From positions 38,974,351-39,038,350 of the forward strand of contig JAJKFL010000004.1 in the NCBI GenBank assembly GCA_021186555.1: 64,000 bases of DNA, given 5' to 3'. The notes under the pieces are model-generated. The model was given only the letters and a program-made list of their open reading frames with translations, did not search any database and was not told the origin of the DNA. The stretch is from Reticulitermes speratus. Its lineage: Eukaryota > Arthropoda > Insecta > Blattodea > Rhinotermitidae. How positions within the stretch are numbered: position 1 is the first letter of the stretch; each line of letters opens with the position of its first letter. The position numbers and the translations under genes are program-made. Shown here one piece after another: positions 1 through 9,968 of the stretch.

Positions 1-181
1 GACCTGTCATTCCACAGAGCCTTAAGCCTTAATGAATTACGATACGCTTTTAAAAGCCCTGATAACAAACATTCTCTCAAAAACTGAGTCTAGTAGAAGG
101 CTCTGTGATGACTGCACGGATGTTTGAAAATTTTTCGGTTTAAAATGTTGTTCCATATTTTTCTCCGCTAATCTGAGAAGA

Positions 182-495
182 TCTACAAGCCGAAAGATCG
201 CGGGTTCGATTCTCAATGGTGTCATTGGAATTTTTCATTGACATAATCCTTCCGGTCGCACTATGGCCCTGGGGTCGACTTAGCCTCTAACAGAAATGAG
301 TACCAGGAATATTTCCTGGGGGGTAAAGGCAGCCGGTGAGTAGGGCTGACAACCTTGCCACCTTCATGTGCCGATTGTCTATAAATCTGGGAGCCTCAAC
401 CTCCTGGAACCCTAAGGGCCTGTCTAGGCCTGTAATGGGATTGCTGTACCTTTACCTTTACCTTTACCTTTACCTTTACCTTTACCTTTACCTTC
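182..495 (+). mobile_element. tRNA-derived SINE, family A, with (CCTTTA)n tail
   Basis: The copy has a Pol III B-box-like GGTTCGATTC near its left end, then a body shared with three other copies in the window (7728, 20975, 28612), and ends in a hexanucleotide tail of CCTTTA repeats (about 448-495). The tRNA-like head is shortened compared with the copy at 20975, so this one is 5'-truncated. No protein is encoded; open frames over it are incidental. Confidence 0.8.
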
Positions 496-622
496 ACTCT
501 GAGAAGACAGAAACATGACATTGGTACAATCATAGCAAAGATAGAAAAATACCAAAAATAGATATAGAACAAGTAGACACGTGGCGAAGAACTCACCCTC
601 CTGGGTGTCTTAAAAACATTTA

Positions 623-791
623 CAGTAGAACCCGGTTATAACGACATCGGTTTATGCGACACCTCGTCTATAACGTCAGATATCTTGTTGTATCAATTAA
701 TTCCTCACTGCTAACCATAACATTATACTACTCGTTTATAACAACACAAAATATTCAGTCCCTTTCGTGACGTTATAACCGAGCTCAACTG
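623..791 (-). mobile_element. Pogo/Tigger-like MITE, family E
   Basis: The ends are inverted, CAGTAGAACCCGGTTATAAC on the left and the complement of a near copy on the right, each next to a TA dinucleotide as expected of Tc1/mariner/pogo target duplications. The interior is AT-rich and matches the copies at 15600 and 57446 on the other strand. There is no coding capacity. The pogo assignment rests on the look of the terminal repeat and is tentative. Confidence 0.65.
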
Positions 792-795
792 TAGT

Positions 796-1380
796 TTAAT
801 ACCGTTAAGGGTAAAGGCCAAAATTTCAATCGAGTCTTGGCGCAGATAGAAGAAGAAGAAGGGGAGTATAAATTTACATGCAACTTTTCTTAACACGTGA
901 AGTTTTTGAAGTAAATGTCAGTAATTTCTTTTACTAACTTTGCCCCAGTAATTCAAATTTAACCTACGTAAAGTTTTTATTTTCGAGCTTTACCTACTAA
1001 ACCCTCTTGATAGCTTCAGTTCAGAATTTATTTCTGGAGGTCTGAATCTGTACGATATTTTTGGGGGGGGGGGATAAGCTTGTTACAAGGTCTAATCTAC
1101 AATAGAGAAAGAGAAATTTTGATTTAGCCTACATGCATTCTTCGACCTGAATTCGAAATTCCGGTCTCATGATTAGAAAGGCCGAGGAGGGTAACCACAT
1201 TAAAAAGCTTGGCTAAATTACCAAATTTCATTTTGTCATTAAATTGCTTACTTATATAAAAATATAAACCTTCTTTGTCTCGGCAGTTCGAGTTTGAAAA
1301 TAAGGTTACATAATGTTACGTAATGTCTGCTCTTGCTGTCGCCATAGCATGCCAACAGTTTCAATCACGTTTATGGAGAA
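796..1380. other. No gene seen; G run
   Basis: AT-rich sequence without a credible ORF or repeat match. A run of 11 G lies at about 1063-1073. Confidence 0.6.
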
Positions 1381-1400
1381 TAATTTCATTATTATAAATA

Positions 1401-1478
1401 CAGGGCATACACAAACCAATGGTGCGGTTTTAATAGTGTTCACTATTAAAACCGCACCATTCTTTTGTGTATGCCCTG
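1401..1478. mobile_element. 78-bp palindromic MITE, copy 1
   Basis: A nearly perfect palindrome whose arms read CAGGGCATACACAAA and then GGTGCGGTTTTAATAGTG, flanked by TA on both sides. The arms match the outer part of the inverted repeats of the 564-bp element at 20072, so this is best read as a fold-back derivative of that transposon. A transcript could form a long hairpin. One arm has CCAAT where the other predicts AGAAT. Confidence 0.8.
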
Positions 1479-1507
1479 TATTTATAATAATTTCATTATT
1501 ATAAATA

Positions 1508-1585
1508 CAGGGCATACACAAAACAATGGTGCGGTTTTAATAGTGTTCACTATTAAAACCGCACCATTCTTTTGTGTATGCCCCG
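1508..1585. mobile_element. 78-bp palindromic MITE, copy 2 in tandem
   Basis: A second copy lies 107 bp downstream of the first. The AT-rich spacer ATTATTATAAATA is repeated before each copy and is itself nearly palindromic at 1479-1507. The pair therefore looks like a tandem duplication of palindrome plus flank rather than two independent insertions. The right end has CCCCGTA where the first copy has CCCTGTA. Confidence 0.75.
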
Positions 1586-1835
1586 TACTGAGTTGCTTAC
1601 GTACATGCCAGATGAATTACTTAGGAACTGACATCTTCTTCTCTAAATACAAATAACACAAGAAGCTATCGTTCAAAACAAATAGTTTAAAAACTTTCAA
1701 AATAAGTTAATTGACTAATATAATTTTAGAAACTTTAGTCTTAATTCACCTTGCATTTTTGTATTATAGTCACCAACAAATGCACAAATTTATAAGGTAT
1801 TTATAAGGTATAAATTAACCTTTTATCATAATTAA

Positions 1836-1880
1836 AACCCTACACACGTTTCGGCTCGCGAGGAGCCATCATCAGGGGTT
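1836..1880 (-). ncRNA. Hammerhead-like ribozyme motif, F1 left arm
   Basis: On the minus strand the order is AACCC, core CTGATGA (1869-1875), one extra T, helix II GGCTC/GAGCC, core GAAA (1849-1852), a two-pair helix III closed over GTGT, the cleavage-type triplet GTA, then GGGTT. AACCC and GGGTT form a perfect 5-bp helix I. The layout is that of a type I hammerhead with a minimal helix III. The extra base after the core departs from the canonical motif, so activity is uncertain. Confidence 0.5.
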
Positions 1881-1978
1881 ACAATAGTGCTTATGAAATG
1901 TTGTGTTAGTACAAACAGTGAAGTAACATTACGAGTGTCGTTAACAGACCTAACACATCATTTGATAAGCACTACTGT

Positions 1979-2023
1979 AACCCCTGATGATGGCTCATCG
2001 CGAGCCGAAACATGTGTAGGTTT
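1979..2023 (+). ncRNA. Hammerhead-like ribozyme motif, F1 right arm
   Basis: The inverted partner of the left-arm motif. CTGATGA is at 1984-1990, helix II GGCTC/GAGCC at 1992-1996 and 2002-2006, GAAA at 2007-2010, and GTA at 2016-2018. Helix I has one mismatch here (third pair), unlike the left arm. The same extra T follows the core. Confidence 0.5.
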
Positions 2024-2086
2024 TTAATTATGATAAGAGGTTAATTTATACCTTTATTGATAGTTTGTGCATTTGTTGGTGACTGT

Positions 2087-3056
2087 CTATAAATCATTTT
2101 AGAAATTTAACTGATATGACTTACAAACCGAGAGGCAAATTTTTGTTTCAAAATATTGATATAATTTTAAAGAGCTCCGAGTTATGAGTTCGTGAATTTT
2201 GAGTTTTTATCTGTTGAAGTTTTAGGATCTCACTGTGGAAGAAGTTTCTAAATATTGAGGTTAACATTTTCACCTGAAATTCTTGTACCTATTTACCAAA
2301 CTAAACGGCATCAGAGACCAGAAATTCATGACCCTAATTTCATCTAGTTTTTTTTTTTTTGGCTTAATTTTCGAGCGAAATTTAGAAGTTAAGTAATTTT
2401 CAGTTTCGAACAAGAAGTTAATCAGAGCTCATACCAAGCCTGGTCCAGCCATCCACAGTTCCAAAAACTACACAGGCCTTAATAGCCATCACTGCACGTA
2501 CAGCCATAACTTTTGGAAGTCCCACTTACAATATCACGAAAGCTACCAGCATACAAAGAATTACACCGAAAAAAAAAAAACTAGACAGGATTTTGCTTCA
2601 AGGGCTAAAGGGTGGAGTCCTTAATCGTGAAAAATTCTTCCCTACTCGAAAACAACAGCTAACATGGGTGTAGTATTACTCGGATGGCATGCAAGATCTT
2701 CACTGATTGGTCCAAGAGTTTTGCAGATAATTACAGGCTATGTTGTACAGTGGTCGTTACGATGCCTGGTACTGCTGGGTAATATAGGTGGGAGGGCCTG
2801 AGATGATACAGGAGGCTTGCTGCACCGACTTCTTCTTTTGTAATTTACAAACCGCCACGCACGGCGTAAGCGGCCGGTGGAATGTACAGCTGAGTGCGGT
2901 GTAGATGCAAGTGGCTTCTGACCTGTGGGTGTTCATGGTTTCACTCAGTGCCCCAGGCAAACTCCTGTATAGAACCTCAAAATGGACGACGCCTCCTTCC
3001 ACATCCCTTCCAATTAATCATCCCTTACCGCCCCAACATTTGGCGCAATGCAGTTA
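2087..3056. other. No gene seen
   Basis: A/T runs and unique-looking sequence. An 81-codon open frame on the minus strand (2757-3002) shows no domain or repeat match that I recognise and is probably chance. Confidence 0.55.
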
Positions 3057-4371
3057 ATCTGCGCTACTCATAGCATAGCTAATATGTAATACTGATAGCA
3101 TAGCTAATCTGCAATGATAGAATTCCTAATTGGCGCTACTGATAACATAGCTAATCTGTAATGATAGAATTCCTAATCTGCGCTACTGATAACATAGCTA
3201 ATCTTCAGTGATAGAATTCCTAATCTGCGCTACTGATAGCATGGCTAATCTGCGCTACTGATAGCATGGCTAATCTGTAATACTGATAGCACAGCTAATT
3301 AGCAACGATAAAATTCCTAATCTGCGCTACTGATAGCATGGTTAATCTGTAATACTGATAGCACAGCTAATTAGCAATGATAGAATTCCTAATCTGCGCT
3401 ACTGATAGCATAGCTAATCTTCAATGATAGAATTCCTAATCTGCGCTACTGATAGCATGGCTAATCTGTAATACTGATAGCATAGCTAATCTGCAATGAT
3501 AGAATTCCTAATCTGCGCTACTGATAGCATAGCTAATCTGCAATGATAGAATTCCTAATCTGCGCTACTGATAGCATGGCTAATCTGTAATACTGATAGC
3601 ATAGCTAATCTGCAATGATAGAATTCCTAATCTGCGCTACTGATAGCATAGCTAATCTTCAATGATAGAATTCCTAATCTGCGCTACTGATAGCATGGCT
3701 AATCTGTAATACTGATAGCATAGCTAATCTGCAATGATAGAATTCCTAATCTGCGCTACTGATAGCATAGCTAATCTGCAATGATAGAATTCCTAATCTG
3801 CGCTACTGATAGCATAGCTAATCTGCAATGATAGAATTCCTAATCTGCGCTACTGATAGCATAGCTAATCTTCAATGACATAATTCCTAATCTGCGCTAC
3901 TGATAGCATGGCTAATCTGTAATACTGATAGCATAGCTAATCTGCAATGATAGAATTCCTAATCTGCGCTACTGATAGCATAGCTAATCTTCAATGACAG
4001 AATTCCTAATCTACGCTACTGATAGCATGGCTAATCTGTAATACTGATAGCATAGCTAATCTGCAATGATAGAATTCCTAATTTGCGCTACTGATAGCAT
4101 GGCTAATCTGCAATGATAGAATTCCTAATCTGCGCTACTGATAGCATAGCTAATCTGCAATGATAGAATTCCTAATCTGCGCTACTGATAGCATAGCTAA
4201 TCTGCAATGATAGAATTCCTAATCTGCGCTACTGATAGCATAGCTAATCTTCAATGACAGAATTCCTAATCTACGCTACTGATAGCATGGCTAATCTGTA
4301 ATACTGATAGCATAGCTAATCTGTAATGATAGAATTCCTAATTTGCGCTACTGATAGCATAGATAATCTTC
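3057..4371. repeat. Tandem array of alternating 47- and 25-bp units
   Basis: The long unit is 47 bp (CTGATAGCATAGCTAATCTG, then an AATGATAGAATTCCTAATC section). The short unit of 25 bp repeats its first 20 bases and ends in TAATA. They combine in patterns such as short-long-long, giving a 72-bp higher-order period. Copies differ by few bases (AGCTAA/GGCTAA, CTGCAA/CTTCAA), and the first few hundred bases are more diverged. Confidence 0.9.
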
Positions 4372-5154
4372 AAAAAAGATAGTACAAATCATCATCTTCT
4401 TCTTCTTCTTCTCCTCCAGCACTATAATTATCAGGTGCTACATGGGACAGAACACACAGAATGTCAAACTTAAGACAGCCAGACACACAGAGGGCCCAAA
4501 CAACTGCGAGCTGAAGTAAAGTTCAGTTTGTTTATCGTCAAGTGATTAGGCGTAATCAAAATGTGCCAAGCACCAACACATTTTCAGATCTGTTTCCTTT
4601 AAGGCACGTAAAATCACGTAATCGTAACTTATTCCCAGAGTTACACTAAACAGCTGTGGCTAAATCACCTTCAAGCTCAGACTGTCCCGTAACAAAACAC
4701 TTGTAACCTGAAACTTCACTGTTCAGACAGCAGCTTCACGTCAGATAATACACTACCTTAATTATCGGCACCACAAACATCGTACCCACTTCAGACCCAC
4801 ACTTCACGCACACTGTAGCTTGCTTTAACCTAACTACTTCCTGCTTCACAGACAATACGGCCCGGTTTAACCCTACTGTGACTCATAACTGATCGCGCCA
4901 TCTTTCCCTGGTCTTCCAATTTCTCGTTTATTTCTAGGCCTTTAATAAAATTACCTCTTGGTAAATCGCGCATCTTCCTTCCTTTCCCAAGTTGTTTATC
5001 TGTTTCTATCTTATTTGTCTGTGTCTTCTACGTAAGGCAGAGTTATCGAAACGCTTAACACTTGAAGATGAAGAAATAACATTCGTCTGAAACGTCGAGA
5101 AATACTAACACAGCGACACAGTGCCTTATACCAACACCACTGTGGATAACTCAA

Positions 5155-5207
<53 letters not shown>

Positions 5208-6060
5208 GTCATAACAAATATCGATTTTATGCGGTGTAAGGAAATGATATCTGATCATTTTGAGGACCTTATAAAACAGAAATATATATACATATATATG
5301 TGAGCAAAATTATGAGTTCTGTAATGGCAAAGCAGGTGGTACGTATCGTTACCGATGTGCCTTAAAGAGTTAAAATAGATTATGCATGCTCCTATATAGC
5401 CTTCACGTTCTTACCCGGACATATGCATAATGAGACGGCTGAGGCTGCGGGCTATGTGGGCAGAGGGGAGCAGATGAGCTGCTGGCCAGATTCTCATAGC
5501 TACAGAGCTACATTATAATATTAGAAACCCCGAGGGGGGGGGGGATAATGAGGCAGAGGAGGAGGAGAAGGGGGCGGAGGTAAGATGGGGGCAGATCCAA
5601 AGCATGGTCCGCCCATTAGAAGACTGCTGAAGCACTTCTGACAACTATGCAGACTCACACGAGTCAGCGAATTCAAGATGGTGGTCCGGCATTGCTGTAC
5701 GTGGTCGTAATGTCAAGATGCGGTTACTGCAGATGAAAGGAGAGTTTATGCTGCTTGTGTCGTGTAACTCTGACATTGTAACGTGTCTTCAGTTGACGGT
5801 ATTTGCACAATTTCGGGTTTCGAGAGTATCACACTTCGTAAGAAAGAAGGGTGTTTTGTGGATCGAAGGCACATGGGAACACGTCAGTTTATCACAGCTG
5901 AATTAACATCTTTAAGTTTCATACTGAAGTATATAAGTTCTTTAAGTTTTACTTCCTCCCTCACAGAAAACATGTTGCATAAATTACAAAGACCATGCTG
6001 TTAATGCTGTTTAGAGAAATAGTCACTGATTTTTCTAAGAATTATACTAAAATTCTAAAC
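4372..6060. other. No gene seen; microsatellites
   Basis: Holds a CTT-rich run (about 4397-4418), an (ACT)n microsatellite at about 5153-5208, a short AT run near 5285 and a G run at 5534-5544. A degenerate GAAGATG...GAAACGTCG motif lies at about 5065-5105. I see no supportable coding region. Confidence 0.6.
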
Positions 6061-6065
6061 GAATT

Positions 6066-7008
6066 ATGTGTACACTGCACAATTCTGTGTACACTAAACA
6101 CAATTCTGTGTACACTGCACAATTCTGTGTACACTATACACAATTCTGTGTACACTATACACAATTCTGTGTACACTATACACAATTCTGTGTACACTAT
6201 ACACAATTCTGTGTACCTATACACAATTCTGTGTACACTATACACAATTCTGTGTACACTATACACAATTCTGTGTACATTATGCACAATTCTGGGTACA
6301 CTATATACAATTCTGTGTACACTATACACAATTCTGTGTACACTACACACAATTCTGTTTACACTATACACAATTCTGTCTACCTATACACAATTCTGTG
6401 TACACTATACACAATTCTGTGTACACTATTCACAATTCTGTGTACACTATATACAATTCTGTGTACATTATGCACAATTCTGGGTATACTATATACAATT
6501 CTGTGTACACTATACACAATTCTGTTTACACTATACACAATTCTGTGTACCTATACACAATTCTGTGTACACTATTCACAATTCTGTGTACACTATACAC
6601 AATTCTGTGTACACTATACACAATTCTGTGTACACTACACACAATTCTGTGTACACTATGCACAATTCTGTAGACACTAAACAATTCTGTGTACACTATA
6701 AACAATTCTGTGTACACTATACACAATTCTGTGTAAACTATACACAATTCTGTGTACACTATACACAATTCTGTGTACACTATACACAATTCTGTGTACG
6801 CTATATACAATTATGTGTACACTATACACAATTCTGTGTACACTATACACAATTCTGTGTACACTATGCACAATTCTGTGTAAGCTATGTACAATTCTGT
6901 GTACACTATACACTATTCTGTGTACACTATACACAATTCTGTGTACACTATGTACAATTCTGTGTACGCTATATACAATTCTGTGTACACTATACACAAT
7001 TGTGTAGG
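6066..7008. repeat. 21-bp tandem array, about 45 copies
   Basis: The unit is built around CACAATTCTGTGTACACTAT. GTGTACAC is self-complementary and CTATACACA echoes TGTGTA on the other strand, so neighbouring units can pair. Because 21 is a multiple of three and the unit lacks stops, long open frames appear on both strands, including one of 384 codons. Their peptide is purely the repeat, with no coding bias, so I do not call a gene. Confidence 0.92.
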
Positions 7009-7034
7009 CTAGCCATTTATCTTTCAGTGGAAAA

Positions 7035-7084
7035 TATATACCACGTATTTATATATACCACGTATTTATATATACCACGTATTT
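7035..7084. repeat. Three copies of a 17-bp repeat
   Basis: TACCACGTATTTATATA is repeated three times in tandem just after the 21-bp array. Confidence 0.8.
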
Positions 7085-7727
7085 TCATACAAAACAATTT
7101 TGCATTTCTACACGCAGAATGTATGAATTTTAATTGCTGCTCTCCGTAAACCCGGATCGCTAGCCGCCTGATATTTCTGATAAACAGTCTGCAGCTATTC
7201 TTGAAGTACGGCCCACATATTTTAACACATTTTACAAGCTGCAACGTAATATTTCCACACTTGTACACGTTAGTACGTTCAGTAACTTGTACTTTCAGCT
7301 GTAATGTTAAACACCATTCCACAATTATATTCCCCCCGTCTGCCTGTCCAAGCTATTCGCGCTGGAGGGCTTACGCTTCGGCGTGCATTTTTGTATAAAG
7401 CCGTATAGACCTGCTGCAGAAGGCTCCACTTATGACAGTCACTGAAGTGTATGCAAGCTTATCTGTACTTCAGCCATTGAATTATACTTTAACGGATATT
7501 ATAATGTTATGAAGCACTGTTACTTATGAATGAAGAAATTAGAACGTTTGCTAAGGTCTAAATGTGAAAAAATGCATTTTATTGCAGGACACAGAAATAA
7601 GTATTATTTATTTTCTGTATTATTATTAATATAAACATACGAACGTAATTACACACTGTCACTAAACAAAGGAACTTGGTTCAAGACTTACCAAGTTACC
7701 TTTCTTTTGCATTAGGAAATAAAGGTA

Positions 7728-7985
7728 AAACAACCCCATTACAGGCCTGGACAGTCCCTTAGGGTTCCAGGAGGTTGAGGCTCCCAGGTTTATAGACAAT
7801 CGGCACATGAAGGTGGTAAGGTTGTCAGCCGTAAACACCGGCCACCTTTACCCCCCAGGAAATATTCCTGGTACTCATTTCTGTTAGAGGCTGAGTCGAC
7901 CCCAGGGCCATAGTGCGACCGAAAGGATTATGTCAATGAAAAATTCCAATGACACCATTGAGAATCGAACCCGCGACCTTCTAAG
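7728..7985 (-). mobile_element. SINE family A
   Basis: The complement matches the copy at 182-495 across the body, including the CAGGCCTGGACAG...CTTAGGGTTCCAGG section, and ends at a GGTTCGATTC B box with the tRNA-like 5' part missing. A short tail with GGTAAA lies at the left. Confidence 0.8.
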
Positions 7986-8371
7986 AATTGCTATTTATAA
8001 ATCAGGTCGCATTCTCAGCACGAAGTACATAAATGCAGAAAATCTTCAAATTCGGCATATTCAGTTCCGAAACGTCTCAGCGGATTTCCGTGTTTAGACA
8101 GAAACTTGCTGAGTTAATCTGATTTGGGATCTTATCGTCCCAAAACGACAGCGCTGTCCAGACTACGAAGGTCTCGAAGGCAGGGTATTTGATATAGTGT
8201 CGTTATACGTGCTCATTAGGCTACTTATGGTTGCAGTTAGAATTTGTTGGTGGCAGTTACGAAGAGGAGCAGAGGACGTCAGAAACAAAAGGCGTCAGTC
8301 AGTCTTTAAAGTTCATACATTTGCAAAAAAAAATAATCAGTCTGTTTCATAGATATCACCATCTATCACTG

Positions 8372-8620
8372 CAGGCTTTTATTAGCCTATTATTTATTAG
8401 CCTATTATTTATTAGCCTATTATTTATTAGCCTATTATTTATTAGTCTATTATTTATTAGCCTATTATTTATTAGCCTATTATTTATTAGCCTATTATTT
8501 ATTAGCCTATTATTTATTAGCCTATTATTTATTAGCCTATTATTTATTAGCCTATTATTTATTAGCCTATTATTTATTAGCCTATTATTTATTAGCCTAT
8601 TATTTATTAGCCTATTATTC
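8372..8620. repeat. 15-bp tandem array, about 16 copies
   Basis: The unit ATTAGCCTATTATTT is nearly invariant, with one C-to-T change near 8446. A 15-bp unit without stops gives an incidental open frame. Confidence 0.92.
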
Positions 8621-8907
8621 TATCAGTAATTGTTGTCTTGGTATAAAGTTCATTCAAAATCTCTTCGACGGGTTTATTGTGTATACAGGGTGATCCAGGA
8701 GGTGAGGTCAATATCTTGGGAGGTGATGATATCGGTCATTGTGATCACAAATTGCATGTGAACATGTGTCTACATCTGAATGGTTACTGAGATAGAGCTG
8801 TTTGATCTCCAGATGTAACTACTTTTGAATTTTGTTTGTAACTGAATTATTTGTACCAACAAAAGCACTAAGACAGTCTTCCCACTACTTTCCCCACTAC
8901 AAGGATG

Positions 8908-8950
8908 CCCCAATACGCATTTCGGCAGTTATTCTGCCATCATCAGGGGG
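8908..8950 (-). ncRNA. Hammerhead-like ribozyme motif, F2 left arm
   Basis: On the minus strand: CCCC, CTGATGA (8940-8946), an extra T, helix II GGCAG/CTGCC closing an AATAA loop, GAAA, a tiny helix III over GCGT, ATT, then GGGG. Helix I is four G-C pairs. The helix sequences differ from F1 while the core and spacing are kept. Confidence 0.5.
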
Positions 8951-9370
8951 TATTTTATAGTGAGTTTTTACATAGACCAATTCTTTGGTTACGTCATAAC
9001 AGTGAGTCAGTATTTGTTACCACATCGTATAAAATTTTGTAAAATTAGTGGTATTGTTAAGCTGCTAAAAGACCATTGACCACTAACCACGCAGACAGGA
9101 GGCAAGGAGGTCCTACCAACACATAACACACAGATAACTGGAACACATGCTGGAAATAGGACCACGCTGCCATTAATTAATAATTATACTATAGAGGGTA
9201 GTATAATATACTAATTGATTTTATTGTAATTCTTAAAATTTTAATAACTTTTAACAGCTTAATAATACCACTAATTTAAAAAAAAAATTTTACGATGTGG
9301 TAACAAATACTGGCTCACTGTTATGACGTAACCAAAGAATTGGTCTATGTAAAAAAACTCACTTAAAATA

Positions 9371-9413
9371 CCCCCTGATGATGGCAGAATAACTGCCGAA
9401 ATGCGTATTGGGG
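9371..9413 (+). ncRNA. Hammerhead-like ribozyme motif, F2 right arm
   Basis: CCCC at 9371-9374, CTGATGA 9375-9381, T9382, GGCAG 9383-9387, CTGCC 9393-9397, GAAA 9398-9401, ATT 9407-9409, GGGG 9410-9413. All helices pair. It is the inverted partner of the motif at 8908-8950. Confidence 0.5.
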
Positions 9414-9519
9414 CATCCTTATAATAAAGAAAACAGTGAAAAAACTGCCTTAGTGCATTTGTTGGTACAAATAATCAATTATAAAAAGATGCACGGTGAA
9501 TATAAAGTGAAATTTGTTT

Positions 9520-9713
9520 GTAATGTTGACTGATGAGCAAAGTTTACAAAACAAAGGTGGACACACAGACGAACTGCTCGCTCGCATTTTGGATGCTGCA
9601 GTCCGCATAAAGAAACGTGAAGATCAGCTGAGACGAAAAAAAAACGCGATCTTCGCAAACGAGTTTCAAAGTGCTTTCAAGTTGACGGTGGGATTTTCGA
9701 ACATTTGTTGTGA
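9520..9713 (+). pseudogene. Transposase C-terminal remnant with frameshift
   Basis: One frame reads HTDELLARILDAAVRIKKRE, which resembles the C-terminal part of insect Tc1/mariner-like transposases. After the run of nine A at 9636-9644 the likely continuation moves to another frame, which reads RDLRKRVSKCFQVDGGIFEH and then a stop at 9711-9713. A length change in the A run is the simplest cause. No catalytic residues remain. The remnant lies between the inverted ends of the 8686-9968 element and is presumably its own transposase. Family assignment is from memory of similar sequences. Confidence 0.6.
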
Positions 9714-9968
9714 ACTGTAACAAATTTGTCATTTCTGTGTAACAAATTTTTCATTTAAACATTAAATTACAATTAAAATTAAATCAAAAGTAAATAATTT
9801 AACTTTCTTTATTGCCATGCACAATGTTTTTTTTTATTTGTAGATTCAAACAGCTGTATCTCGGTAACCATTCATAATTACATACATGTGCATAAGAAAT
9901 TTACTTTTCTCACAATGCCCGATATTATCACCTACCAAAATATTTAACTTTCCTCCTGAATCACCCTG

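Larger units (their letters stand above)
1766..2086. mobile_element. Fold-back element F1 with hammerhead-like arms
   Basis: Two inverted arms of about 150 bp (about 1772-1920 and 1950-2080) surround a short spacer. The outer ends are ACCAACAAATGCAC on the left and its complement GTGCATTTGTTGGT on the right. The same 14-base right end occurs in the element at 8843, although the arms are otherwise different, so both belong to one family. Each arm carries a hammerhead-like fold about 57 bases inside the end. There is no ORF. My interpretation is a non-autonomous Penelope-like (PLE) derivative in inverted arrangement; a plain DNA-transposon fold-back is the alternative. Confidence 0.65.
8843..9477. 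mobile_element. Fold-back element F2, nested, with hammerhead-like arms
   Basis: Long inverted arms of about 220 bp lie at about 8845-9070 and 9240-9475. The right end carries GTGCATTTGTTGGT (9453-9466), identical to F1; the left end is ACCAACAAAAGCAC (8855-8868). Each arm has the hammerhead-like fold about 52 bases inside the end. The central spacer is unique. TTTGTTTGTAA occurs on both sides (about 8832 and 9514) and may be a remnant target duplication. Confidence 0.65.
8686..9968. mobile_element. DNA transposon with 120-bp inverted ends, broken by F2
   Basis: The ends are inverted repeats of about 123 bp (8686-8808 and 9844-9968), starting CAGGGTGATCCAGGAGG and CAGGGTGATTCAGGAGG on opposite strands and flanked by TA. 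Inside lie a transposase C-terminal remnant (9520-9713) and the nested fold-back element F2 (8843-9477). TA flanks and the remnant suggest a Tc1/mariner-related element. It cannot be autonomous as it stands. Confidence 0.75.

Noticed and set aside
1306..1656. Small Cys-rich proteins on both strands
   Set aside because: They are translations of the palindromic MITEs; both strands give the same peptide because the DNA is a palindrome.
1836..2023. Simple transcription terminator or host stem-loop gene as explanation of the F1 hairpins
   Set aside because: The conserved CTGATGA and GAAA single-stranded segments and the shared element ends are not explained by a terminator; a ribozyme-like or transposon-end role fits better.
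5995..7149. 384-codon open frame on the plus strand
   Set aside because: It is the 21-bp array read in a stop-free frame. The same array is open on the other strand, and the peptide is only the repeat.
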